NCBI RefSeq assembly: GCF_965228805.1
Contig: NZ_CBDDIE010000003.1
Location: 1-64,000 of the forward strand
Reading direction: 5' to 3'
DNA length: 64,000 nt
Source of the DNA: JASBTN01 sp965228805
GTDB lineage: Bacteria; Pseudomonadota; Alphaproteobacteria; Rhodobacterales; Rhodobacteraceae
In this document: positions 24,866-33,502 of the stretch, piece by piece
Numbering within the stretch: position 1 is the first letter of the stretch
Layout of the letters: each line of letters begins with the position of its first letter
The notes under the pieces: model-generated
Databases searched by the model: none
Told to the model about the DNA's origin: nothing
What the model saw: the letters and a program-made list of their open reading frames with translations, nothing else
Translations under genes and position numbers: made by a program

Positions 24866-25173
24866 TTTTTGATCCTCACTTTGAGTGTTTCGATGAACAT
24901 GACCAAAGTTGGCACCAAGGGGCTGTCAGCGAGAAACTTGCCTCGCGAGGAATGCGCTTGCGCAGGGGAATTTTCTTGTTGAAGCGGGGCTTGCACCGCG
25001 CCTGCTACGGCTGCCCGCTTATGTTCAGCAATCAGAAACACAGCGTTGAGGGTCTGAGTTCGGCACTCCAAAATCGACCTGCCACGTCATCACGCATCGG
25101 AATGGCCAAGGACTTCAAATTCCCGTTGCAGCCAAACGGCTTTTGGTCAATCCAATTCAACAGCGGCCCCAGT
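24866..25173. other. gene-free stretch between the small gene and hipA
   Basis: About 308 bases with no convincing frame on either strand. It must hold the promoter of the 65-residue gene at its lower end (GAGG ribosome site close to the start). I see no strong repeat, tRNA or hairpin. Confidence 0.5.
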
Positions 25174-25272
25174 TCACGCGCGCGCCAGATCCGCTTCCTC
25201 GTGCTCGAAGGCTGTTGCCATCTCCCTGATCTCTCGCTCCGGAGCCCCCAAGGCACGGGCAACATCACGCTA
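25174..25272 (-). pseudogene. hipA: translated-looking tail of hipA after the premature TAG
   Basis: 31 codons in the frame of hipA, typical of the last HipA helices, separated from it only by one TAG where a Trp codon is expected. A TGG to TAG change explains the break. Read-through would restore a protein of about 406 residues. Confidence 0.7.
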
Positions 25273-26394
25273 AGCAATAGTCGCTTCGGCCACCTCGGCA
25301 ATGATGCGATCTGCCTCGCCGCGTTCGAGAAGATAGGAGTCATGTTGCGCGCGGTGCAGAGCAATACTGGCATCCGGGTTGTCATCGTCGACATAGCTCT
25401 TTAGCACACGCGGCTGGTTCGGCACGGGGTTGATGTCGTAGGCTGGTGAGAGGTGCCATCCGCCCCGCCCACGCAGAAATCCGTGATTGCGCATATGGTC
25501 ATCGAGGTTCGTCACGAGAATGGAAAAGGCAACCCGCCGGTAGAGTTCCTCGCGGTCTTGGTCGGGCGTTACGCTTTCTGAAGTGATGATATCTGCCAGG
25601 TCCAAATAGCTGTAGCTTTCGCCATCCTTGCCGCCCAGCATCGCCATAGCTGAGATGAACGGGATCCTGCCGTCCTCGTTCCGGTCAAACCGATGGGACA
25701 GGAAAACAGGCTTGTCGCCAGCCATCTCAAGCGTGTGATCCGAGACCGTAATTCCCGCGCGCCTTGCCAGCTCCAGCGCTATGGCTTCCCAGCGTTCCAC
25801 GCAATAGGTGTCCGTCTCTCTCGGGAACTTGGCGACAGAAAGACGGCCGTGTTGGTCGAGGATGCTGGCCTTCGGCCGAGCGCCGCCCAGAGAACTGCCC
25901 GGAGCAAACAGCATTTTCAGGTCCTCAGTGGTCTCTTCGCCGCACAGAACGCGTTGAGACGCATGAAGCAAATCCCCGAGGCTCACGAGCGCAGGCACCC
26001 CTATACCCTCGGGTGCTTGAAACTCGCCATCAACCCTGAAGCGCAGCGCACCCAAACGGGTCTCATCATTCACCCCAAGCAGGTAGTCGGTTTCTTGCAG
26101 CGTTCTCGAGCGTCGCCCCTCGGCCTCTGCCATGCGACCTTCAAAACGCCGCATGACCGTTCTGCCCCAGGTATCAGGGGCAGAATCCCCAAGCGGTGCA
26201 AGCATGTCCTGCCCTGCCTCAGGCACGAATTGTCCTTTGACTAGGGGCATGTCCGGCGATAGCCCAAAGGCATTTTCGTCGGCAAGCCAGCCGTCATGAT
26301 AGGTAAAGGACACCCGCTCTCGGCCGCGCCCCGCTGTGCGGTGGAGCGTACCGACCTGTTTCAGCCCCTTCCGGTCGATCCAGACCTCAACCAT
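25270..26394 (-). CDS. hipA: HipA-type kinase toxin, C terminus removed by an in-frame TAG
   Basis: HipA kinases phosphorylate a translation factor (GltX in E. coli) and cause growth arrest when not held by HipB. Here 374 residues are read, with the P-loop-like GSSLGGARPKAS, VAKFPRE, the catalytic NLDDHMRNHGFL and the metal-binding AYDINP. The frame stops at TAG (25270-25272), but the same frame then continues for 31 codons as RDVARALGAPEREIREMATA and on to AFEHEEADLARA with a TGA at 25174. Relatives have a Trp (TGG) at the place of the TAG. The kinase core is complete, so activity may persist without the last helices. It overlaps hipB by 8 bases. Confidence 0.85.
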   Translation of the reverse strand: MVEVWIDRKGLKQVGTLHRTAGRGRERVSFTYHDGWLADENAFGLSPDMPLVKGQFVPEAGQDMLAPLGDSAPDTWGRTVMRRFEGRMAEAEGRRSRTLQETDYLLGVNDETRLGALRFRVDGEFQAPEGIGVPALVSLGDLLHASQRVLCGEETTEDLKMLFAPGSSLGGARPKASILDQHGRLSVAKFPRETDTYCVERWEAIALELARRAGITVSDHTLEMAGDKPVFLSHRFDRNEDGRIPFISAMAMLGGKDGESYSYLDLADIITSESVTPDQDREELYRRVAFSILVTNLDDHMRNHGFLRGRGGWHLSPAYDINPVPNQPRVLKSYVDDDNPDASIALHRAQHDSYLLERGEADRIIAEVAEATIA

Positions 26395-26689
26395 TTTTCA
26401 GTCTCGCACGCTGCGGGAGGTCATCCACGGCCATCTGCTCGCCAACCGGATCGTCGATATCCCCCCAACCTTTCAAAAGGCCGAGCGCCTGCAACACGGC
26501 CACGTATGTACCGATCTTGACTGCAGGGTTCCCGCTTTCGATCTTGGCGATGGTCTGTCGCGTTGTGCCAGCGCGCTGCGCGACAATCTCAGCGGTCAAT
26601 TTGCGACGTAGTCGCGCAACACGAATGTTTTCCCCAAGTGTCACAAGCTCCTTACGCGCCGCTCTGGGCACCTTGATCGAAACAGCCAT
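26387..26689 (-). CDS. hipB: HipB-like antitoxin/repressor
   Basis: A 100-residue protein with a Cro/C1-type helix-turn-helix: LGENIRVARLRRKLTAEIVA then QRAGTTRQTIAKIESGNP. It would neutralise HipA and repress its own operon. The ATG at 26689 has GGAG eight bases upstream and avoids an implausible 7-residue extension. Upstream, ATGTTAC...AACAT-like dyads (near 26722-26742) and a perfect dyad at 26801-26820 are candidate operators. Confidence 0.8.
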   Translation of the reverse strand: MAVSIKVPRAARKELVTLGENIRVARLRRKLTAEIVAQRAGTTRQTIAKIESGNPAVKIGTYVAVLQALGLLKGWGDIDDPVGEQMAVDDLPQRARLKNG

Positions 26690-26800
26690 AATGATATCTC
26701 CAAGCGACACTAAGCCTCTATATGTTACGCTGATAAAACATTATTGTCAATTTTCGCCGCTCAATCTGACGATCCAACGCCCCTGCTCGCACCACGACTT

Positions 26801-26820
26801 ATGTTATCTCATCATAACAT
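26801..26820. promoter_or_regulatory. 7+7 inverted repeat upstream of hipBA
   Basis: ATGTTAT and ATAACAT flank a 6-base spacer in an AT-rich gap between hipB and the next gene. A weaker related dyad lies closer to hipB. The arrangement suits repeated HipB operators, although the distance of about 110 bases from the hipB start is large. Confidence 0.4.
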
Positions 26821-26924
26821 TGACAGCATTAAGGTTACCATTACGAAACATGACCTGGTTACCTCACCGCACACATACAGCGCGTTTGCTCGAACGAAAT
26901 GATTGCGTTACCTTCCTTCGAAAG

Positions 26925-27788
26925 TCACGCCTGCAGCCCCGCGGCGCGCACCTGTTCGGGCGTCACCAGCTTTGACGCGATCAAGTCCTCGATCTGCCGG
27001 TTGGTGATGTGGCGGCACAAGGGATGGCGCTCATGGATCCACTCGGCGAGGCTAGCACGCCCCTTGGCTTCGGCCTCTCGCGCTTTCTCTCGGTCCGCCT
27101 GTACCTGGGCAAGCCCCTTCTCCCAACGTCGCATCTTGAACCAGTTGTCTGAGAAGCAGACCTTGCTGCGCGTGTAGCCTTCGCTTTCCTTGGCATAGGC
27201 TTTGACCGCCTGCAGCAGGTCATCGGGCTTCACCCCTGCTTTCACAGCCGCTGCGATCAGGCGCAGACTGGTTCGCCGGTCTCGGATCCTGTCTTCGGGA
27301 TAGGCCGCCAAGATCTTCTCAGCTTCAAGATCTTCAACCTCCTCCGCCGCCTCGCGCTTGCGCGTAGGTGGTTTATGGATGGTTTTAGGATGGTTTGGGG
27401 TCCACCGTGAACCCCGTACCCCGTTCACCGTGGACCCCGTACCGGGTTCAGGCTGGACGGGGTTCACAGTGACCCCCGTCTCGATGTCGGGCTCAGCCGT
27501 GGGTTCGAGCGCGGCCACGCGCTCCAGAACGATGCGGTAAATGACGGTGTAGCCGTTCTTGCAGTGCCGCCGCCCTGTCTCGATCAGAATGCCTTCGCGC
27601 AGGAAGTCGATGATGGTGCGCTTGACCGTGCTCTCGCTGAGCTCTGTGTGCCGCTGGATCGTCCCCTTGGAGCACCAAATTCCTGAGCCGTCATCGCTCG
27701 CCTTGTCGGCCAGAAACATGATGATCTGCTTGCGCGCAGCGCTGCCAAAGCGGCGCTCGGCGCATTCATTTGCGATGCGCCAGCTCAT
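26925..27788 (-). CDS. winged-helix, replication- or regulation-related protein of the element
   Basis: A 287-residue protein. The first 90 residues form a winged helix (AARKQIIMFLADKASDDGSG, then WCSKGTIQRHTELSESTVKRT and FLREGILIETG), as in helix-turn-helix proteins of phages and plasmids that act in replication. A Pro/Thr-rich linker (about residues 95-140) leads to a helical C-terminal domain (RRTSLRLIAAAVKAGVKP, FSDNWFKMRRWEKGL). It is the last gene before the tRNA-Cys fragment at the element end, a position where excision or replication functions are often found. I cannot give a family name with certainty. Confidence 0.6.
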   Translation of the reverse strand: MSWRIANECAERRFGSAARKQIIMFLADKASDDGSGIWCSKGTIQRHTELSESTVKRTIIDFLREGILIETGRRHCKNGYTVIYRIVLERVAALEPTAEPDIETGVTVNPVQPEPGTGSTVNGVRGSRWTPNHPKTIHKPPTRKREAAEEVEDLEAEKILAAYPEDRIRDRRTSLRLIAAAVKAGVKPDDLLQAVKAYAKESEGYTRSKVCFSDNWFKMRRWEKGLAQVQADREKAREAEAKGRASLAEWIHERHPLCRHITNRQIEDLIASKLVTPEQVRAAGLQA

Positions 27789-28261
27789 GATCTCACCGCC
27801 AATTGGGTTGAGGTCAGACTGGAAATGCCGTAGGTATTGGGATGGAAATATTCTTCTATGCCGTTGAGGTGGGTGGCCGCCCCCTCAGCGGTTTTTCTTT
27901 GCCCTTTCGCCAGAGCGGGAGACTGTGAAAAACCGTTTACTTCGGCCTCGTAACCTATTGAAAAGTGACCCTGAACGAAACAAGTCCGTTTACAATTTTT
28001 CCCTTTAAAATCAAAGAAATTTTCCGGATTGCAAATCCGTGTACACCGGTTCGATTCCGGTACTCGCCTCCACCTTCTTATGCCTGAATGACCTGGCTTC
28101 TCCGGGTGTCGCCTGTGACACAAGGTGGAAGCCTGCTGCCCTGGCAAAGGCTCTTCAAAATCCTGCCCCCCTGCGTAAGCAACAGGAAGACGCGACGCAC
28201 GATCTGTTTATCGCGATCAGGATTGTCGGCAATATTGACTTTTCCGGGGTGAACCTGCTGT
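27789..28261. other. element end and junction, no gene seen
   Basis: The stretch holds the upstream region of the winged-helix gene, an AT-rich part around 27930-28020, the tRNA-Cys fragment, and about 190 bases of unassigned DNA before the methyltransferase gene. A short frame starting inside the tRNA fragment (28039-28293) overlaps the methyltransferase and is not credible. Confidence 0.5.
28024..28072 (+). other. 3' fragment of tRNA-Cys(GCA), probable att site
   Basis: From CCGGATTGCAAATCCG (anticodon arm with GCA) through the variable loop, the T arm CCGGTTCGATTCCGG and the 3' acceptor strand ACTCGCC with TCCA, this is the 3' two thirds of tRNA-Cys. The D arm and 5' acceptor strand are absent: the bases before it are AT-rich and do not pair. 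Integrases that target tRNA genes leave exactly such a displaced 3' copy. As the tRNA points right, the intact gene and the integrase are expected to the left of this window, which makes 28072 the right end of the element. Confidence 0.8.
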
Positions 28262-29275
28262 ATGCAACAAAAGCAGAACAAATCCGAGGTTAGCTTGATG
28301 GCGAGCGGTTCTTTATCATCTATCGAGCTTTGTGCCGGTGGCGGCGGTCAGGCCCTTGGTCTGGAACACGCTGGCTTTGGCCATGAAGCCCTGGTGGAGA
28401 TCGACGACTGGGCGCGCAAGACGCTGAACCTGAACCGCCCGGCCTGGAATGTGATCGAAGGCGAGCAGACGGATCTTACCAAATTTGACGCAACCCCTTT
28501 CAAGGGCGTTGACCTCGTTGCCGGAGGGGTGCCCTGCCCCCCGTTTTCCAAGGCAGGAAAACAGCTTGGGGCTGCCGATGAACGCGACCTGTTTCCGCAC
28601 GCCGTGCGCGTCGTCGATGAGGTGCGCCCCAAAGCGGTGATGCTTGAAAACGTGCGTGGGTTTCTTGACGCCGTTTTCCATGACTACCGGCAGAAACTGA
28701 AGCGCCAACTCAAGCGCCTTGGATATACCTACGTCGACTGGCACCTGTTCAACGCCTGTGACTTTGGCGTTTCGCAACTTCGTCCCCGGGTCGTGATCGT
28801 GGCGATCCACAAGGACTACGCTGACAATTTCCACTGGCCCGTGGGGGGAGACATGCAGCCCCCGACCGTCGGGAACCTCTTGTATGACCTGATGGCGGAG
28901 CGTGGGTGGAAAGGCGCGCGCAAGTGGCGCGACCAAGCGGATGAGATCGCTCCGACAATCGTCGGTGGTTCAAAGAAGCATGGGGGCCCTGATCTCGGTC
29001 CGACACGCGCCAAACGTGCCTGGGAGGCACTTGGTGTCAATGGCAAGACCATTGCCGAAGAAGCTCCGGATCCGGATTTCGTCGGCATGCCCCGCCTGAC
29101 GGTAAACATGGTGGCCCGCATCCAAGGCTTTCCTGACGACTGGACCTTCGCGGGACGGAAAACCGCCGCCTATCGGCAGGTGGGCAATGCCTTCCCTCCG
29201 CCCGTCGCAGAGGCCGTCGCCCAGAACATCCGGACGGCGATTACGTCCACGAAGAAAATCTATGCGGTTGGGTGA
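28262..29275 (+). CDS. C5 cytosine DNA methyltransferase, partner of an NgoMIV-type enzyme
   Basis: A 337-residue modification enzyme. Motifs in order: I ELCAGGGGQALGLE, IV GGVPCPPFSKAG with the catalytic Cys, VI ENVRGF, VIII QLRPRVVIVA, a target-recognition part around GGSKKHGGPDLGPTRAK, and X RQVGNAFPPPVAEAV. Given the restriction gene that follows, it probably methylates GCCGGC. A start at 28298 (GAGG eight bases upstream, MASGSLSSIEL) is also possible and may be the true one. The stop overlaps the restriction gene (TGATG). Confidence 0.88.
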   Translation: MQQKQNKSEVSLMASGSLSSIELCAGGGGQALGLEHAGFGHEALVEIDDWARKTLNLNRPAWNVIEGEQTDLTKFDATPFKGVDLVAGGVPCPPFSKAGKQLGAADERDLFPHAVRVVDEVRPKAVMLENVRGFLDAVFHDYRQKLKRQLKRLGYTYVDWHLFNACDFGVSQLRPRVVIVAIHKDYADNFHWPVGGDMQPPTVGNLLYDLMAERGWKGARKWRDQADEIAPTIVGGSKKHGGPDLGPTRAKRAWEALGVNGKTIAEEAPDPDFVGMPRLTVNMVARIQGFPDDWTFAGRKTAAYRQVGNAFPPPVAEAVAQNIRTAITSTKKIYAVG

Positions 29276-30114
29276 TGGCGGTTTGGCTCACTCAAGCACG
29301 TAAGCGCTTTCACGCAGAATGCCTTGCCGGTCCGATCACCGAAACCAAAGGTGTCCCCAGTATCGCTGACGTGTCGAACAAGGCGAGCCGTGAGATATCC
29401 ATTGGACTGGTTGCCAAGATCGGTGACACGCAACAGCTTGCTGAAAAACCCGCAGGTCAGACCGCAGGCCACATGTTTGAGAGTGCGTGCCAAAACTTCC
29501 TGGCGGACGCATTCGACAAACTACAGCACCTGCGCCCTGGAGCATTTTCTGTGGAGAGGGGCAAAGCCATCTCCCAGTTTGACCAGTATGCGCATCTGGA
29601 TGAGCTCCGTGTCCTTGCTGACGCCAGCAAGGAGTTGAAAACGCATCTGGGCACAGACTACCTCATCAAACCGGACGTGGTCGTCATTCGAGAAGCTGAA
29701 ACCGATGACAGCATCAATAGCGTTTCGCCTTTGGTTGATGCGAACGTTGCGCGACGAACCTCCCTGCGTGCCGCAAATGGAGCGATTTCGACCTTGCACG
29801 CCTCGATCAGCTGCAAGCTGACCATTCGCTCGGACCGGGTTCAGAACACCCGTTCCGAAGCGCTCAATCTCATGCGCAACAGGAAGGGGCGCCTTCCTCA
29901 TATCGCAGCGGTCACCGCGGAGCCCGTACCGTCGCGCATTGCGGCGATTGCCCTGGGAACCGGCGATATTGACTGCGTCTACCATTTCGCACTGCCGGAG
30001 CTTGTCGCGGTTCTGCGCGAACAGGAGCGTGAAACCTTGGAACTGGTGGAAACGATGATTGAAGGCCAACGCCTGCGGGACATTGCAGATCTGCCTTTGG
30101 ATCTGGTCATCTAG
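29275..30114 (+). CDS. NgoMIV-family type II restriction endonuclease
   Basis: A 279-residue endonuclease closely similar along its whole length to NgoMIV, which cuts GCCGGC. The hallmark stretches are present: FDKLQHLRPG, DYLIKPDVVVI (metal-binding Asp), HASISCKLTIRSDR (catalytic Lys and the R-S-D-R recognition loop), ALNLMRNRKGRLPHI, and IALGTGDIDCVYHFAL. All expected catalytic residues are there and the frame is intact, so the enzyme is probably active and the methyltransferase is needed for survival. The ATG at 29275 shares its A with the methyltransferase stop codon. It sits just outside the putative att site. Confidence 0.9.
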   Translation: MAVWLTQARKRFHAECLAGPITETKGVPSIADVSNKASREISIGLVAKIGDTQQLAEKPAGQTAGHMFESACQNFLADAFDKLQHLRPGAFSVERGKAISQFDQYAHLDELRVLADASKELKTHLGTDYLIKPDVVVIREAETDDSINSVSPLVDANVARRTSLRAANGAISTLHASISCKLTIRSDRVQNTRSEALNLMRNRKGRLPHIAAVTAEPVPSRIAAIALGTGDIDCVYHFALPELVAVLREQERETLELVETMIEGQRLRDIADLPLDLVI

Positions 30115-30306
30115 AAGCGCTCGGCTTTCGGATCGCAATAACAACAGCGCCACCGCAAGGATGGTTGAGGAGCCCGGAAAACAAAGATGCCCGCGCGCCT
30201 CTTCGCCCTGCTCCCCCCGCAGCCGGGACTGACAAGGCCCTTGCCAGACACATGATCAGCATGAACCGGGCTGTCGTCGAAGGCCCTCGGGCTTGTTCGA
30301 CGCCCC

Positions 30307-30624
30307 CTAGCCGAGCAGGGACACCAAAAGCGCCGCGACGATGAAGATGTCGATGACAATGAAGGTCCAGGTCACCCATTTGCGGATCTCGAACTGGTTG
30401 CGCCGCATGAAGGCCAAACTGCCACCTGCGGCGACGGCCACAAGCGCGACGCCCTGCGCGACCATGCCACCGGCACCCATCACGACAAGACACCCCAGCA
30501 GGGCATAAACCAGCCCCACCGGAACCAGCGCCCAGGTATCCCGACGGCGGCCGTCCATCATCCATTCGGTTGCGTGCCAAAGCCCCGTGAAGACGAGGAG
30601 CCCACCTGCAATTCCTGCATACAT
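30307..30624 (-). CDS. small multi-pass membrane protein next to the molybdenum hydroxylase genes
   Basis: A 105-residue protein with three or four membrane segments (MYAGIAGGLLVFTGLWHATEW, LVPVGLVYALLGCLVVMG, VALVAVAAGGSLAF, WTFIVIDIFIVAALLVSLLG). It lies 11 bases after the cytochrome gene on the same strand, so it is probably the last gene of that operon. No known family is recognised. It could be a membrane partner in electron transfer from the hydroxylase, but there are no haem-binding motifs. Confidence 0.65.
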   Translation of the reverse strand: MYAGIAGGLLVFTGLWHATEWMMDGRRRDTWALVPVGLVYALLGCLVVMGAGGMVAQGVALVAVAAGGSLAFMRRNQFEIRKWVTWTFIVIDIFIVAALLVSLLG

Positions 30625-30635
30625 GTCGTGTCTCC

Positions 30636-31244
30636 TCAGCTTTCGGGACAGGGGAAGCCTGCGGTGCCCCAGATCAGAATGTCAGTCACGTGTTCCTGCA
30701 GCGAATAGGGGGCAGGTTCGCGGTTGCCGCCCGGCGCCCAGGCCCAGTGCAGGATCACATCGTGGTCCAGATGCTCGGCCAGCTCCATCATGTCGCGGTC
30801 GCCGTTCTGCTCGGGATCGCGAAGCTGCTGGCAGATCTCGACCGAACTGCGTCCGAACCAATGGGCCTCGACCGGGGCCAACTGCCAGAACGCGGCCACC
30901 CGTGGCGCGGCATGGGGCACCGCATTGGCGTTTTCCCAGTCTTCGTCCTTGGTGGTGTGGCAGGTCTGGCAAAGCACGTATTCGGCACCGATACGGCTTT
31001 CACCAGCCTGGATATTCATGCCGTGCGGCCGTGGCTGGCCATAGCTGGGGCCTGACCACATGGGCCTGTCGCTGGGGCCGGTGTGGCAATTGGCGCAGCG
31101 CGGGTGGCTTGCCACCTCATAGATGCGGTTCCAGGCGTCAAGCCCTTCGGCCTTGGTGGCCGAGGCGGGCGGGGTGAGATCAACCTCGGCATGGACCGGG
31201 GCGGCGACGGCCAGCACGAGGGCCGCCAGAACAGTGGCTTTCAT
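30636..31244 (-). CDS. periplasmic c-type cytochrome with two CXXCH motifs
   Basis: A 202-residue exported protein with a signal peptide (MKATVLAALVLAVAAPVHAE). Two haem sites, CANCH and CQTCH, about 50 residues apart define a dihaem protein; further His and Met residues downstream could be axial ligands. It is found with molybdenum hydroxylases that pass electrons to the respiratory chain through cytochromes rather than FAD. The ATG at 31244 has GAGG upstream and gives the shorter, more typical signal peptide. It starts 11 bases after the large subunit stop. Confidence 0.8.
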   Translation of the reverse strand: MKATVLAALVLAVAAPVHAEVDLTPPASATKAEGLDAWNRIYEVASHPRCANCHTGPSDRPMWSGPSYGQPRPHGMNIQAGESRIGAEYVLCQTCHTTKDEDWENANAVPHAAPRVAAFWQLAPVEAHWFGRSSVEICQQLRDPEQNGDRDMMELAEHLDHDVILHWAWAPGGNREPAPYSLQEHVTDILIWGTAGFPCPES

Positions 31245-31255
31245 GGTGGCGCTCC

Positions 31256-33499
31256 TCAAACGAAGGTGATGTGCTTGTTGAACGGCATCTCGCGGATGCG
31301 CTGTCCGGTCGCGGCAAAGATCGCATTGCCAAGGGCCGGGGCCGAGGGCGGGATCGGAGGCTCGCCAAATCCGCGGATCTTGGGGTTGTTCTCAAGCGCC
31401 CGGAACTCGATCGGCGGGCATTGCCACATGCGCATGCCTTCATGGGCATGGTAGTTGGTCTGCTCGGCCATGCCGTCCGCATAGGTGATCTCGCAGTTGA
31501 TCGCGTGGCCAAGCCCGAACACGGTGCCACCCTGCGCGAGGTTTTCCAGGTTCACCGGGTCGATGACCTTGCCCACATCGGCGGCCATCCAGACATGATC
31601 CAGCTTGATACCCGCGTCCGTGCGCGTCACCTCGACAACGGTTGCCACGGCCACGCCAAAGGAGAAGCCATAGGCGACACCACGGCCACGGTTGTCCCCA
31701 AGATCATGGCCGTTCCACGAACACATCTCGCCCACCGCTTCCAGCACCTTGACCGACACGTCATGGCCCATCAGGCGAATGCGCTCTTCCAGCGGGTCGG
31801 CCCCGGCGGCGTGAATCGCTTCGTCCAGCAGGGTTTCGTAGATGAACACGTTCGGCCCGGCGCCCACCGCGCGCCAGGAGGACACGGGCGCCAGTTCCTC
31901 GGTCAGGTAGGACCGGACCCGCAGGTTCGGCAGGTTGAACATGGGCGCATCCCAGGCGCCCTCATGCAGCTGGCTGTCCGGTCCCGGCAGGCTCAGGCCC
32001 ATCCGGCTCATCTGCGAGCGTATCACCGATTGCCCGGCGATCTGGACATCCAGCGATGTGACCTTACCGTCCATATGCTTGGCCACACCGCGCCCCATGG
32101 TGATGTGGCGCGGGAAGTCGTGGGCGAAATCCTCTTCTCGCGAATAGGTCATCTGCACCGGCGTGCCGCGCATCTGATTGGCGATCTCGGCGGCCTGTCT
32201 GATGAAGTCGAACTCCAACCGGTGGCCAAAGCTGCCGCCGATGAACATGTTGTGCAGGTGTACGTTCTCCTGGTCGACACCTGTGATCCCCGCGACGACC
32301 TGTTCCACGAACATCTGGATCTGGTGGCCGGTCCAGATGTCAACGCGATTGTCCGTCACGAGGATGGTGGCATTCAGCGGCTCAAGCGGCGCGTGGGCCA
32401 GGTAGGGCGACCGATATTCACCAGTCACCTTTTCGCCCTCGGCGGCCTCGACATCGCCCTCGACACGGGCTTCGGAGTTCAGGTGCTCGTCATCGAAGAT
32501 ATTCGAAAGCACCTCCCAATGCTGGTCCTGCTCGGCGGGATAGGGCGCCTCGTCCCAGTCGAATTCAATGGCGTTGGCGGCCTGGATCGCGCGCCAGGTG
32601 TTGTCGGCGACAACCGCGACACCACCGGTGATCTCAAGGATCTTCTTGACGCCGGGCATGGTTTCGGCGGCCGAGGCGTCATAGCCCTTCATCGCCCCGC
32701 CCTGACGCGGGTTCACCTTGATGGTGGCATGCAGCATACCCTCGGTGCGGAAATCTATGCCGTAGTTCAGGGTCCCGGTGGATTTCTGCACCATATCGAC
32801 CCGTTCCATCGGCTTGCCGACGATTTTCCAATCCTTGCTGTCGCGCAGCGGAACCTCGGTAACGGGTTCGATCGCCGCCGCGAGCCCGGCCAGCGCGGTG
32901 TAGGCCAGTTCCGTGCCATCGGGCAGGATCACGGCACCACGTTCGGTCTTGAGCTGATCCACCGGAACGCCGGTCTGCTGAGAGGCGGCAAGTTTCAGCG
33001 TCTCGCGCGCGGTTGCACCCGCCTTGCGCAGCTTGTCATAGGTGTCGGGGATGGCCGACGACCCGCCGGTGGCCATCATCGGCAGCGCCAGCTTGACCAC
33101 GCCGCCCAGGAAACCACGCACACGCTCGGCGGTCGGGCTGACGTCATACATCGGGAAACCCGCCATCGCGTCCATGGCGGCCCCGTTGTAATAGGCCTTG
33201 TCGGGCACGCCGAAGCTGATCTCGACCTGGTCGAGGTCCACGTCCAGTTCTTCGGCAATCAACGCGGCCTGGGCCGAGAAGATGCCCTGCCCCTTGTCGG
33301 CATGGGTGGCGATCAGCGTGATCTTGTCACTGTCAATGATGACCCAGGGGTTGAAGCTGGCGGATCCTTCGGGAAGATCATCGAGGTTGGGATTGTCAAA
33401 GGGCTGGCGTGCAGCATAGACGCCAAAGGCGACGCCGCCCGCAACCGCGGCGGAGCCGATCAGGAAGGTGCGGCGGGCAATTTTTCCGATACTGGGCAT
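31256..33499 (-). CDS. molybdopterin-binding subunit of a periplasmic hydroxylase (IorB-like)
   Basis: A 747-residue large subunit of the xanthine-oxidase family, of the group with isoquinoline 1-oxidoreductase and aldehyde dehydrogenases. The N terminus carries a Tat signal (ARRTFLIGSAAVAGGVAFG), so the folded enzyme goes to the periplasm. Seen motifs are GTLNYGIDF, HAPLEPLNA, GGSFGHRLEFDF (molybdopterin contact), SSWRAVGAGPN, and near the end GEPPIPPSAPALGNAIF with the catalytic Glu. The substrate, an N-heterocycle or an aldehyde, cannot be read from the sequence. It is 3 bases downstream of the 2Fe-2S subunit gene. Confidence 0.88.
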   Translation of the reverse strand: MPSIGKIARRTFLIGSAAVAGGVAFGVYAARQPFDNPNLDDLPEGSASFNPWVIIDSDKITLIATHADKGQGIFSAQAALIAEELDVDLDQVEISFGVPDKAYYNGAAMDAMAGFPMYDVSPTAERVRGFLGGVVKLALPMMATGGSSAIPDTYDKLRKAGATARETLKLAASQQTGVPVDQLKTERGAVILPDGTELAYTALAGLAAAIEPVTEVPLRDSKDWKIVGKPMERVDMVQKSTGTLNYGIDFRTEGMLHATIKVNPRQGGAMKGYDASAAETMPGVKKILEITGGVAVVADNTWRAIQAANAIEFDWDEAPYPAEQDQHWEVLSNIFDDEHLNSEARVEGDVEAAEGEKVTGEYRSPYLAHAPLEPLNATILVTDNRVDIWTGHQIQMFVEQVVAGITGVDQENVHLHNMFIGGSFGHRLEFDFIRQAAEIANQMRGTPVQMTYSREEDFAHDFPRHITMGRGVAKHMDGKVTSLDVQIAGQSVIRSQMSRMGLSLPGPDSQLHEGAWDAPMFNLPNLRVRSYLTEELAPVSSWRAVGAGPNVFIYETLLDEAIHAAGADPLEERIRLMGHDVSVKVLEAVGEMCSWNGHDLGDNRGRGVAYGFSFGVAVATVVEVTRTDAGIKLDHVWMAADVGKVIDPVNLENLAQGGTVFGLGHAINCEITYADGMAEQTNYHAHEGMRMWQCPPIEFRALENNPKIRGFGEPPIPPSAPALGNAIFAATGQRIREMPFNKHITFV

Positions 33500-33502
33500 G
33501 GA

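Noticed and set aside
28024..28072. A complete, functional tRNA-Cys
   Set aside because: The 5' acceptor strand and D arm are missing: the bases before the anticodon arm are AT-rich and cannot pair with ACTCGCC.
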